A stretch of 10,960 bases of DNA, from assembly GCA_023418315.1 (NCBI GenBank), contig JAEZZY010000048.1, positions 1 to 10,960 on the forward strand, read 5' to 3'. Below are positions 1 to 7,453 of this stretch, one piece after another. The stretch's first letter is position 1; each line of letters opens with the position of its first letter. The translations under genes and the position numbers were made by a program. This stretch comes from Bacteroidota bacterium (lineage in GTDB: Bacteria; Bacteroidota; Bacteroidia; Chitinophagales; Chitinophagaceae). Under the pieces are notes generated by a model. The model was not told the DNA's origin. It was given only the letters and a program-made list of their open reading frames with translations, and made no database searches.

Positions 1-741
1 CCTATATACGATACCAAACTGGAGGAATATATCAATAAGATGGTTATTCCGCAGGAAGACAGCGTCATCAAAGAAGGCGAATGGCTGCTCTCCCAAATCC
101 CTAAAAAAACAGAGCTTTATAAATATACCTTATTCTGGCTCACACTCAATGCGCAAAAAAGTCAGATCATGGGAATGGATAAAGTATTTGTACATTTTGT
201 GATGAACCACCACATGAAGGGCGATGCCTTCTGGCTGAGCCCCGATGAGCTTACCAAATATTATGAAGAAGCCTTGCGCAAATCGCCGAATCTGGTAGGC
301 TCCGTAGCTCCCGAACTGGTTTTAAAAGATACCGGAGATCATACACGACGCCTTTCCGAGGTAAAAGCCAAATATACTTTGCTCGTTTTCTGGGAACCTA
401 CCTGCGGACATTGTATGCAGGAAGTACCGAAGATAGACTCCATGTATCATGCCGAGCTGAAGGCGAAAGGAGTAAAACTGATCGGCGTACGCACGGATGA
501 CCCTGTAGAAACCTGGAAAAAATTCATCAAAGACCATCACCTCACCGAATGGCTGCATCTATACGACCCCGACCGCAGCTCCGGCTACTATAACAAATAT
601 GATGTACGCACCACACCGAGTATTTATTTGCTGGACGAAAATAAAATCATCATCGGCAAACGATTGGATCATTCCAATATTGCCACCGTCATAGACATCA
701 ACGAACGAAAAAAAGCACAACAATCATCATCTAAAAACTAA
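1..741 (+). CDS. Thioredoxin-like (TlpA/redoxin-type) protein with DUF5106-like N-terminal region, 5' partial
   Basis: The reading frame is open from base 1, so the gene starts upstream; the ATG at 40 is probably internal. The visible 246 residues have two parts. The first ~100 residues are helical and charged and resemble the DUF5106 region found before redoxin domains in Bacteroidota. A thioredoxin fold follows, starting near the stretch at 305-330 (VAPELVLKD). Its active site is CGHC (bases 403-414), preceded by VFWEPT, as in TlpA/ResA-type oxidoreductases. A TTPSIYLLD stretch supplies the cis-proline loop. The family works in the periplasm or at the membrane as thiol-disulfide oxidoreductases; a signal peptide would lie outside the window. 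The stop overlaps the start of the PPIase gene by one base (TAATG), suggesting translational coupling. The substrate and the reducing or oxidising direction cannot be told. The thioredoxin fold is clear; the DUF5106 name is less sure. Confidence 0.85.
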   Translation, partial: PIYDTKLEEYINKMVIPQEDSVIKEGEWLLSQIPKKTELYKYTLFWLTLNAQKSQIMGMDKVFVHFVMNHHMKGDAFWLSPDELTKYYEEALRKSPNLVGSVAPELVLKDTGDHTRRLSEVKAKYTLLVFWEPTCGHCMQEVPKIDSMYHAELKAKGVKLIGVRTDDPVETWKKFIKDHHLTEWLHLYDPDRSSGYYNKYDVRTTPSIYLLDENKIIIGKRLDHSNIATVIDINERKKAQQSSSKN

Positions 742-2726
742 TGAACATACACAAAATGCAAAAGTTGGTATTAGCCTGTTTGGCAACTGCTTTTATTCAT
801 TACAACACGCAGGCACAAACAATTTTCACCTACGGAAACGACAAGGTCTCCAAAGAAGAATTTTTGAGAAACTATGAAAAAAATACACTTAACAAAAAGC
901 CTGATTTTTCCGAGCCTGCGCTGAAAGAATACCTGAATTTGTATTCGCTTTTTAAAATGAAAGTAAAGGAAGCGGAACTGCAACAGATAGACACCATGCC
1001 CGCTATACAACGCGAACTGGATAACTACCGCACCCAGCTTTCCAAAAACTACCTGACGGATAAACAAATCACCGCCAAGCTGGTAAAAGAAGCCTATGAA
1101 CGCTCTAAAGAAGACCGCCATGTAGCGCATATTCTCCTCATGGCGCCGGCTACTATGAAGCCTGCCGATACCCTGGCACTGTACCACCGCATAGATAGTA
1201 TTTACAACGCACTTACGAAGCAAAAAGCGGATTTTGCCACACTCGCCAAATTATATTCCGATGACGGAGGATCCAAAGAAAAAGGCGGCGATATAGGCTA
1301 TATGACGGCGTTGCAAACACTCTACCCTTTTGAAAATGCCGTGTATGCTACGGAAACAGGGAAAGTATCCAAGCCCTTCCGTACCCCGCTGGGCTACCAT
1401 ATCGTAAAAATAATCGAAAAAAGACCGGCACGCGGTGAGATAGAAGTAGCACAAATACGCATCAACACCCCTAAATCTAAAGGGGAAGAAGGCGAGAAAG
1501 AAGCCAAAGCCCAAATGGATAAAATCTATAAAGAACTGAAAAACGGTGCTTCTTTTGAAAAAATGGTAGCCGAATATTCCGATGACGAAAAAACCATAAG
1601 AAACGATGGCGCCATGCCGCGCTTTGGTGTAGGCAGTATGATTTCCGTATTTGAAGATGCCGCGTTTGCACTGAAAAAACCGGGCGATTTTTCTCAGCCT
1701 ATAAAAACGGATTTTGGCTATCACATCATCAAGCTCATCCAAAAATATCCGATCCGCCCTTATGACTCAGTTTATAGCCAGTTGAAACGCAGAGTAGAAA
1801 ACGATTCCCGCTCCCAGATAGCAAAAGACGCATTCTTTGAACAAATCAAACAAAAAAACAATTTCAAAGAATACCCCGCCCATTTTGCAGAACTTACCGA
1901 ACGCATCAACGCCATTCCCGATACGGGCGTGCAGGCTGGCATGTTTACCGCAAAAGATTTTTCGGATATGAACAAACCCTTGTTCAGCCTCAATAAAACC
2001 TCCTATACCCAAGCCGACATGATGAATTTTGTGGAAATGCTCACCAGAGGAAGGCTGATGGGTAAACGCCAAAACGTATCCGAAGATCTTTACAAAATGT
2101 ATCAGACCAAAGTGGTGAATGATTTTGAAGAGCAGCGCTTACTGGAAGAAAATGCAGAGTTTAGAAACCTGATGAAAGAATACCGCGACGGCATTATGCT
2201 GTTTGAACTGATGGATAGAAACGTATGGACAAAAGCATCGAAAGACACCGTAGGACTGAAAAAATTCTATGAAGAAAACAAAGCCAAATACCAATGGGAA
2301 CCTGGCTTTTCGGGAGTAGTATATCGTTTCAAAGATGAAGCCGCCATGAAAAAAGGACAGGTGCTTCTCCTGAAAAACAACGATATTTCCAACGAAGATT
2401 TTATTAAAGAAATGAATACCGAAGCCACACCGGATGCCGTAACCCTGCAAAAAGGAAGGTATGAGTTTTCTAAATTTACCGATGCACCCCGTGCCGAACT
2501 CGTTGCCGGCGTGCTAAGCAAACCGGTAAAAAATACGGATGGCAGCTATACGCTTGTAAAAACAAATGAAGTATTCAACAGCCCTGCTCAAAAATCTCTG
2601 GACGATGCGCGTGGCTATGTAGTAGCCGAATACCAAGACTATCTGGAAAAAGAATGGGACAGCGCCCTGAGAAATAAATATCCGGTGAGGGTAGATGAAA
2701 ACGTGTTTAAGAGCATGGTGAAATAA
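741..2726 (+). CDS. Periplasmic peptidyl-prolyl isomerase with two parvulin (PpiC/SurA-type) domains
   Basis: This 661-residue protein catalyses, by family, cis-trans isomerisation of prolyl bonds and chaperones secreted or outer-membrane proteins. Residues 1-25 form a signal peptide with likely cleavage after TQA; there is no convincing lipobox. A helical SurA-N-like region covers ~30-122. Parvulin domain 1 (~125-228) shows VAHILL, the GGDIGY turn and GYHIVKI. Domain 2 (~232-336) shows the repeated pattern VAQIRI, a degenerate NDGAMPRFG turn and GYHIIKL. The C-terminal ~320 residues are helical and end in a region around 618-655 (DDARG, YQDYLEKEW) typical of long Bacteroidota PPIases. The middle region around 500-610 could be a third, degenerate parvulin-like fold. 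The start overlaps the stop of the redoxin gene by one base, and both products suit envelope protein folding. It could be called SurA- or PrsA-like; orthology to either is not claimed. Confidence 0.92.
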   Translation: MNIHKMQKLVLACLATAFIHYNTQAQTIFTYGNDKVSKEEFLRNYEKNTLNKKPDFSEPALKEYLNLYSLFKMKVKEAELQQIDTMPAIQRELDNYRTQLSKNYLTDKQITAKLVKEAYERSKEDRHVAHILLMAPATMKPADTLALYHRIDSIYNALTKQKADFATLAKLYSDDGGSKEKGGDIGYMTALQTLYPFENAVYATETGKVSKPFRTPLGYHIVKIIEKRPARGEIEVAQIRINTPKSKGEEGEKEAKAQMDKIYKELKNGASFEKMVAEYSDDEKTIRNDGAMPRFGVGSMISVFEDAAFALKKPGDFSQPIKTDFGYHIIKLIQKYPIRPYDSVYSQLKRRVENDSRSQIAKDAFFEQIKQKNNFKEYPAHFAELTERINAIPDTGVQAGMFTAKDFSDMNKPLFSLNKTSYTQADMMNFVEMLTRGRLMGKRQNVSEDLYKMYQTKVVNDFEEQRLLEENAEFRNLMKEYRDGIMLFELMDRNVWTKASKDTVGLKKFYEENKAKYQWEPGFSGVVYRFKDEAAMKKGQVLLLKNNDISNEDFIKEMNTEATPDAVTLQKGRYEFSKFTDAPRAELVAGVLSKPVKNTDGSYTLVKTNEVFNSPAQKSLDDARGYVVAEYQDYLEKEWDSALRNKYPVRVDENVFKSMVK

Positions 2727-2769
2727 GGAGTAGCGTTTATTTTCTGCAAGGAAATTTAATGAGTGTAAT

Positions 2770-2798
2770 TAAGGGTCGCGGCTTCGCCGCGACCCTTA
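2770..2798. repeat. Perfect GC-rich palindrome (13-bp arms, 3-base loop)
   Basis: Arms at 2770-2782 and 2786-2798 are exact reverse complements around a TTC loop, centred on GCGGCTTCGCCGC. It lies 44 bases after the PPIase stop and 55 bases before the next start, both genes being on the + strand. No T-run follows directly, so it is not a textbook intrinsic terminator. It could still stop transcription, protect the 3' end of the upstream mRNA, or be one copy of a dispersed REP-like palindrome. A weak second stem (CCGT/ACGG, 2800-2812) followed by an A/T-rich tract lies just downstream. Confidence 0.7.
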
Positions 2799-2852
2799 TC
2801 CGTTCTTTACGGAATAATTTTTATTTTACCTTTCCAAACTCAATACGACAAT

Positions 2853-4259
2853 ATGAAGATATCTTTTCACGGCGCAGCACGTACGGTTACAGGTTCCAAA
2901 CACATCATACACATAGGCAACAAACAAGTTTTACTGGACTGCGGCATGTTTCAAGGCATGGGCAGAGAAACCTATCCGCTGAATAACGACTGGGGCTTTT
3001 CCCCTATGGAAATAGATTATGTTATCCTCTCCCACGCACATATAGACCATATCGGCTTGCTCCCCAAGCTTGTAAGCGACGGTTATAAAGGAAAGATTTA
3101 TTGCACTACGGCAAGCCTTGAACTGATTCGCTTGCTCTTACTGGATTCCGCCAATATACAGGAAGCAGATGTGCGCTACACCAACAAAAACAGACAAAGA
3201 GAAAACAAACCCCTTCACGAACCGCTTTATACGGTAAAAGATGCAGAGCAGGTATTCCCTAAGCTGGTGCCGGTGGATTATGAAGAATGGACAACGGTAG
3301 ATGAAGGAATTGAGCTGATGTACACCGACAACGGACATATCCTCGGAAGCTCTTCCGTAAATCTGAAACTCACAGAAGAGGGGAAACAGGTAAGCCTTAC
3401 ATTCAGCGGCGACATAGGCAGATACCGCGATACGCTGCTGAAATCACCGGATAATTTTCCGCAAGCAGATTATATCATCATGGAATCTACCTATGGGAAT
3501 AAGCTCCACCCTACCACCAAAGAAGCAATTGAAGAATTGTTTAAAATAATAGTCCACACCTGCCTAATCAAAAAAGGCAAACTCATCATTCCGGCATTCA
3601 GCCTCGGACGTACCCAAGAACTTTTATACCTCCTCAATCAATTGGAAGAGGAAGAAAGACTGCCGCCGGTGAGCTATATTGTGGACAGCCCGCTTTCTAC
3701 CAAAATCACTAAAGTAGTAAAAAGCCATCCCGAATGTTTTAACAAACAAGTACAGAAAGTGCTGCAAACCGATAAAGATGTGTTTGATTTTAAAGGGCTG
3801 CGTTATACGCAATCTGTAGATGACTCCATCGCATTGAACACTATCCACGAGCCTATGGTCATCATTTCCGCATCGGGAATGGCAGAAGCCGGCAGAGTGA
3901 AGCACCATATCAAAAACAACATTAACGATTCCAAAAATACCATCTTACTCGTAGGCTATTGCGAGCCGCAATCTCTGGGCGGCCGACTGAAAGAAGGCGC
4001 AGAGAAGGTTTCCATCTTTGGCGTGCAGCATGACGTAAAAGCAGAAATAGCCACCATTGATACACTGAGCGCACACGGCGACTATGAAGACCTGAGCCAG
4101 TGGCTGGCTTGCCAGGATGAAAAAATGGTACGTAAACTTTTTTTAGTGCATGGAGAATGGGAAGTGCAGGAAGCTTTTAAAACCAAACTCATCAAAAAAG
4201 GATTTCGGGATGTGATCATTCCCGAGCATCATGAAACGGTGGGATTGGGAGATTTATAG
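2853..4259 (+). CDS. Metallo-beta-lactamase fold beta-CASP ribonuclease (CPSF73/YSH1-like, COG1236 type)
   Basis: This is a full-length 468-residue protein with the complete zinc-site and beta-CASP motif set. Motif 1 is D29. Motif 2 is HAHIDH at 61-66. Motif 3 is the GHILGSS histidine, H162. Motif 4 is FSGD, with D187. Motif A is E211 in ESTYGN. Motif B is a histidine of the RVKHH stretch (351 or 352). Motif C is H408 in SAHGD. The order MBL half (1-~205), beta-CASP insert (~206-~400), MBL end is that of RNA-processing nucleases related to eukaryotic CPSF73, and it lacks the long C-terminal domain of RNase J. Expected activity is zinc-dependent endo- or exonucleolytic RNA cleavage in the cytoplasm; the RNA target is unknown. 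The ATG at 2853 gives the native N-terminus (MKISFHGAARTVTGS), which is family-typical. It stands alone, separated from its upstream neighbour by a palindrome and facing asnS. A weak -7-like TACCTTTC (2827-2834) lies upstream, without a good -33 partner. Confidence 0.93.
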   Translation: MKISFHGAARTVTGSKHIIHIGNKQVLLDCGMFQGMGRETYPLNNDWGFSPMEIDYVILSHAHIDHIGLLPKLVSDGYKGKIYCTTASLELIRLLLLDSANIQEADVRYTNKNRQRENKPLHEPLYTVKDAEQVFPKLVPVDYEEWTTVDEGIELMYTDNGHILGSSSVNLKLTEEGKQVSLTFSGDIGRYRDTLLKSPDNFPQADYIIMESTYGNKLHPTTKEAIEELFKIIVHTCLIKKGKLIIPAFSLGRTQELLYLLNQLEEEERLPPVSYIVDSPLSTKITKVVKSHPECFNKQVQKVLQTDKDVFDFKGLRYTQSVDDSIALNTIHEPMVIISASGMAEAGRVKHHIKNNINDSKNTILLVGYCEPQSLGGRLKEGAEKVSIFGVQHDVKAEIATIDTLSAHGDYEDLSQWLACQDEKMVRKLFLVHGEWEVQEAFKTKLIKKGFRDVIIPEHHETVGLGDL

Positions 4260-4276
4260 GCTATCGCCAAAATAAA

Positions 4277-4319
4277 TCCCGCAGATAATAGAGGAGCAAA
4301 AGCTGTATTATCTGCGGGA
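4277..4319. terminator. Probable bidirectional terminator hairpin between convergent genes
   Basis: A perfect 14-bp inverted repeat (4277-4290 with 4306-4319; core CCCGCAGATAATA) encloses a 15-base loop that can itself form a 3-bp AGC/GCT stem. It sits in the 70-base gap between the convergent stops of the beta-CASP nuclease gene (4259) and asnS (4330), where a shared terminator is expected. Neither side has a strong T-run, so efficiency is uncertain. Confidence 0.7.
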
Positions 4320-4329
4320 GCATATCGCT

Positions 4330-5763
4330 CTAAAACTCCGCATTCTTAGGCGTTCTCGGAAAAGGTATCACATCGCGGATGTTGGTCATGCCGGTTACAA
4401 ACTGTACCATCCGCTCAAAGCCAAGCCCAAAGCCGGAGTGCGGTACACTTCCGAAGCGGCGCGTATCCAGATACCAGTACATTTCTTCGGCGGGAATATT
4501 CATTTCCTTCATACGCTGCTCTAATTTTTCCAAACGCTCTTCCCGCTGCGAACCGCCTACAATTTCGCCGATTCCCGGGGCAAGAATATCCATAGCCGCT
4601 ACCGTTTTTCCGTCTTCATTTTGCCGCATATAGAAGGCTTTAAAATCCTTAGGGTAATCGGTAACAATCACCGGTTTCTTAAAATGCTTTTCTACCAAAT
4701 ACCGTTCATGTTCACTTTGCATATCAATGCCCCATTTCACTTCATACTGAAATTTTTTCTTTTTATAGGCAGGCGATTGCAATAAAATATCAATAGCATC
4801 TGTATAGGTAATCCGCTCAAAACGGTTGTTCATCACAAATTCCAGCTTTTCAATCAAGCCCATTTCGCTGCGTTCGTTTTGCGGTTTTTGTTTTTCTTCA
4901 TCCGCAAGGCGCTGCGCAAGAAACGTTAAATCTTCTCGGTTATGCTCCAATGTGTATTGAATAATGTACTTGATAAATTCTTCTGCCAGATCCATATTAT
5001 CATTCAAATCGCTAAAAGCCACTTCCGGTTCTATCATCCAAAACTCGGCAAGGTGTCTTGCCGTATTGCTGTTTTCTGCACGAAATGTAGGCCCGAACGT
5101 ATAAACCTCACTAAACGCCGTTGCTGCCAACTCTGCTTCCAACTGCCCGCTTACGGTGAGGTTCGTGCTTCTTCCGAAAAAATCCTCGTTAAAGTCCACA
5201 TTACCGTTTTCCAATCGCGGCGTATTTTCAAAAGGAAGAGTCGTTACCCGAAACATTTCTCCGGCACCTTCCGCATCGCTTGCTGTAATGATAGGCGTAT
5301 GCAAATACACGAATCCTTTTTTATGGAAGAACTCATGAATGGCAAATGCCAGGGCATGACGCACACGAAACACGGCGCCAAACGTATTGGTACGAAAACG
5401 CAAATGCGCAATTTCCCGCAAATATTCCAAGCTCGGACGGTTCTTTAATTGCAAAGGATATTTTTCACCATCGCAATCGCCTAAGATTTCTATCGCCGCT
5501 GCTTTCACTTCATATTTTTGTCCTTTACCCATCGAAGCAATCAATTTTCCGTTCACGCTCAGCGCTGCGCCGTTAGTAATTCTTTTCACTAATTCAGGGT
5601 CGGTTTCAAGGTCTATCACCACTTGCAGGTTGCTCATGCACGAGCCGTCATTCAGGGCTATAAACTGATTATTTCTAAAGCTCCGCACCCAGCCTTTTAC
5701 CGTTACCTCATAATCTACCTTGTCGCTTTTTAGTATGTCTTTGATTTTTGTACGTTTCATCAT
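4330..5763 (-). CDS. asnS: Asparaginyl-tRNA synthetase
   Basis: AsnRS (EC 6.1.1.22) charges tRNA-Asn with asparagine using ATP, releasing AMP and pyrophosphate, in the cytoplasm. It is a class IIb synthetase. The 477 residues comprise an N-terminal OB-fold anticodon-binding domain (~1-105, with GWVRSFR and LNDGS) and a class II catalytic domain. Motif 2 lies at ~227-247 (starting FRAENS, ending IEPE). Motif 3 is GFGLGFERM at 444-452. The C-terminus RDVIPFPRTP is characteristic of AsnRS as opposed to AspRS. Length is close to the usual 430-470. Two adjacent ATG codons (5763 and 5760) could both start the protein; the difference is one Met. It is the last gene of a same-strand run, 52 bases after the DUF3037 stop, and may be co-transcribed with it or use its own promoter in that gap. 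Confidence 0.97.
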   Translation of the reverse strand: MMKRTKIKDILKSDKVDYEVTVKGWVRSFRNNQFIALNDGSCMSNLQVVIDLETDPELVKRITNGAALSVNGKLIASMGKGQKYEVKAAAIEILGDCDGEKYPLQLKNRPSLEYLREIAHLRFRTNTFGAVFRVRHALAFAIHEFFHKKGFVYLHTPIITASDAEGAGEMFRVTTLPFENTPRLENGNVDFNEDFFGRSTNLTVSGQLEAELAATAFSEVYTFGPTFRAENSNTARHLAEFWMIEPEVAFSDLNDNMDLAEEFIKYIIQYTLEHNREDLTFLAQRLADEEKQKPQNERSEMGLIEKLEFVMNNRFERITYTDAIDILLQSPAYKKKKFQYEVKWGIDMQSEHERYLVEKHFKKPVIVTDYPKDFKAFYMRQNEDGKTVAAMDILAPGIGEIVGGSQREERLEKLEQRMKEMNIPAEEMYWYLDTRRFGSVPHSGFGLGFERMVQFVTGMTNIRDVIPFPRTPKNAEF

Positions 5764-5810
5764 TTTCTTTGGGAATAAAAAAATTATAAGAATTGCAAAA
5801 TAAGTCTATC

Positions 5811-5818
5811 CAAATTTA
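5811..5818 (-). promoter_or_regulatory. Candidate -7 element for asnS
   Basis: Read on the minus strand this is TAAATTTG, a full match to the Bacteroidota -7 consensus TAnnTTTG. It lies about 48 bases upstream of the asnS start and overlaps the stop codon of the DUF3037 gene. I do not find a TTG at the expected 19-21-base distance upstream, so it is a half-site only. It would allow asnS to be expressed separately from the upstream genes. Confidence 0.3.
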
Positions 5819-6244
5819 AGTGTTACCCTCCGGATGCAGCTTTTTTTCTTGTGCTATAGGCGTGGCTACCAATTGCTGAAACAACCGCTCAAAAGAGCTT
5901 TCCAAATCTTCTGAAAACCCTATATGCACTTTAGAGCTTTGAATAATAGTGCTTCTTGTAGCTGTAAGCCAGCGAAAACGGGAGGGAAGATCCCAAGCGG
6001 AAATTTTACTTTTCTCATTCCTGCCCAAGGCTATATCTTCAAAGGCTTTTAAATTTTCTTCTATCCACCCCACATCCATATTCGGGTCTAAGCAACAGAG
6101 CTTGCCTTCATCAAGATGGATGCGGCAGGACAAAATATTTTTTTCCTTGCAAAAAAGCACCAGACCGGCGTTGATAAACTCTTCCCGCTCTACCCGTGGC
6201 ACCACACGGATCACCGCATATTCATATAGTAGTTGTTTGCGCAT
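5816..6244 (-). CDS. DUF3037 family protein
   Basis: A 142-residue cytoplasmic protein without signal or membrane segments. Family hallmarks are the N-terminal YEYAVIRVVPRVEREEF then NAGLVLFC, a central LDPN segment, and the later FRWLTATRST and VHIGF stretches followed by a helical end (FERLFQQLV). DUF3037 has no established biochemical function that I know of. Its gene often sits beside a HipA-like kinase gene, as here: its ATG lies inside the end of the kinase gene, a 23-base overlap in another frame, so the two are almost certainly translated together. A role as partner, regulator or substrate of the kinase is an inference from this arrangement. The final ~10 residues (EKKLHPEGNT) look variable. 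Confidence 0.88.
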   Translation of the reverse strand: MRKQLLYEYAVIRVVPRVEREEFINAGLVLFCKEKNILSCRIHLDEGKLCCLDPNMDVGWIEENLKAFEDIALGRNEKSKISAWDLPSRFRWLTATRSTIIQSSKVHIGFSEDLESSFERLFQQLVATPIAQEKKLHPEGNT

Positions 6245-7007
6245 GAATGGCTTCGTTCAAAAATAGAGAGGAATGTTGTATTCTGTAGCAAATAAACCGG
6301 AGATAGCTTTCGCGCACGGCATCTGCCGTAAGTGCCGCATCGTAGGTTTCGAGCCATTCATCAGGCAATTGTTGCAAAACAGCATGGATTTTTTCTTCGG
6401 TCAATAACGTTTTGCAGCGGACATCCGCTTCGGCTAAGGAAGTGGCTTGCGGCAATAATACATGGTCTTTTATCAACGGGAAAGAGGATGTTTTTGCTTT
6501 TTCCCAGTTTGCCCAGTTATGATGAAAATACAAACAAGCACCATGATCTATCAGCCAAAGTTCTTTATACCACATCAGCATATTGGTATTGCGAACGGTG
6601 CGGTCCATATTGGTGAGCAGAGCATCCATCCATACGACTGTAGAAGCTGTTTGGCTGTCTATAGTCATCACCACAGGATCGTAGGTAATAGAGCCGCTCA
6701 GGTAATGCAGCGCCAGATTTTTTCCGGTGCTTGCCTTCAGTAAATCTTGAATTTCTTCATCGGGTTCGGTTCGCCCAAAACCCTCATCTAATAAGGCAAA
6801 GACCAGTTCCGGTACTTTCAATCCCAGCAATCTTGCTATTTCTCCGCCTATAAATTCCGCTACTAAGGCTTTTACGCCTTGCCCGGCTCCTTTAAATTTT
6901 AAAACATATAAAAAGCTGTCGTCCGCTTCTATAATAGCCGGCAAAGACCCGCCTTCCCTAAGCGGCGTTACATAGCGCAAGGTATGAATGGTGCGAATGT
7001 TATTCAT
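6222..7007 (-). CDS. HipA-like kinase family protein (HipA_2 type)
   Basis: A 261-residue protein, much shorter than canonical E. coli HipA (about 440). It keeps a HipA/PI3-kinase-like core. YVLKFKG supplies a probable ATP-binding lysine (K37). AEFIGGEIARLLGL (50-63) matches the helix that follows it in HipA proteins. The catalytic-loop-like stretch NMDRTVRNTN (133-142) gives D135 and N140 or N142. LIDHG (152-156) gives a metal-binding aspartate (D154). The HipA N-subdomain 1 is missing, and no HipB-like helix-turn-helix gene is adjacent, so a classical HipBA toxin-antitoxin is not supported. The 3' end overlaps the DUF3037 gene by 23 bases; the TauE-like gene ends 14 bases upstream. Likely activity is Ser/Thr phosphorylation of a protein target, by family analogy only. 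HipA itself phosphorylates glutamyl-tRNA synthetase; here an AsnRS gene is two genes downstream, but no target can be inferred with confidence. Confidence 0.85.
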   Translation of the reverse strand: MNNIRTIHTLRYVTPLREGGSLPAIIEADDSFLYVLKFKGAGQGVKALVAEFIGGEIARLLGLKVPELVFALLDEGFGRTEPDEEIQDLLKASTGKNLALHYLSGSITYDPVVMTIDSQTASTVVWMDALLTNMDRTVRNTNMLMWYKELWLIDHGACLYFHHNWANWEKAKTSSFPLIKDHVLLPQATSLAEADVRCKTLLTEEKIHAVLQQLPDEWLETYDAALTADAVRESYLRFICYRIQHSSLFLNEAIHAQTTTI

Positions 7008-7021
7008 ATTATAGGGAAAAA

Positions 7022-7453
7022 TTACTTGGCGCTTGTCTCGGTCGTTTGCGGGGCTTTGTTTTTTGAGGTAGGCTTAGGCTTGTCAAAAAACAAATATTTC
7101 ACAGCCATTGCCATCATAAATACGGCAAAGATTTTTTTCACTATAGAAATATTGAGTGAGAGGGTTACTTTGCTTCCGAGATAGCCGCCCACCATAAATG
7201 TAGCCGCAAGGATCAATGCCACTTTCCAGTTGGAATTGCCCGCTTTGTGATAATTATAGGCTCCTATAAATGCTACCGGAAGGGCGAGCATGGCAAGCGA
7301 GGTACCCTGCGCCATTTTTTGATCCATTCCTAAAAAATAAACCAAAGCAGGAACAATGATGATGCCGCCGCCTATCCCTACGAGGCTGGACATAAAGCCT
7401 GCCAGCATACCGATACATAGTAAAATAAAAATATCATTCATACTCGTATTCAT
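7022..7453 (-). CDS. TauE/SafE family membrane protein, half-length
   Basis: This 143-residue, very hydrophobic protein has about four membrane segments (roughly 7-40 as a re-entrant/TM pair, 50-68, 76-95, 104-123). Its signature is GFMSSLVGIGGGIIIVPALV, followed by QKMAQGTSLAMLALPVA, the conserved core of the TauE/SafE (sulfite exporter/anion permease) repeat. Family members usually have ~250 residues made of two such repeats; here only one is present, followed by a short polar tail. The single repeat would probably have to dimerise to make a complete transporter. The frame is intact with a clean stop, so it looks like a natural short form and not a truncation. The ATG at 7453 directly abuts the ppa stop; an alternative ATG (Met5, 7441) would still keep all membrane segments. 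The substrate (sulfite, sulfonate or another organic anion) is unknown. Confidence 0.85.
   Translation of the reverse strand: MNTSMNDIFILLCIGMLAGFMSSLVGIGGGIIIVPALVYFLGMDQKMAQGTSLAMLALPVAFIGAYNYHKAGNSNWKVALILAATFMVGGYLGSKVTLSLNISIVKKIFAVFMMAMAVKYLFFDKPKPTSKNKAPQTTETSAK

Noticed and set aside
771..2521. Several open frames on the minus strand opposite the PPIase gene
   Set aside because: Phe/Tyr/His-rich antisense shadows of a strongly coding lysine- and glutamate-rich gene.
2827..2834. TACCTTTC as a promoter -7 for the beta-CASP nuclease gene
   Set aside because: The last base departs from TAnnTTTG and there is no TTG at the proper distance; too weak to list as a feature.
2759..2986. 75-codon open frame beginning in the spacer and running into the beta-CASP gene
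   Set aside because: It reads through the GC-rich palindrome and then overlaps the nuclease gene in another frame; no domain or start signal supports it.
4942..5448. 168-codon open frame on the plus strand inside asnS
   Set aside because: It is antisense to well-conserved AsnRS sequence including motif 2, has Cys/Arg-rich shadow composition and matches no family I recognise.
6222..7007. Classical HipBA toxin-antitoxin module
   Set aside because: No HipB-like helix-turn-helix gene is adjacent, the kinase lacks the HipA N-subdomain, and the neighbour is DUF3037.
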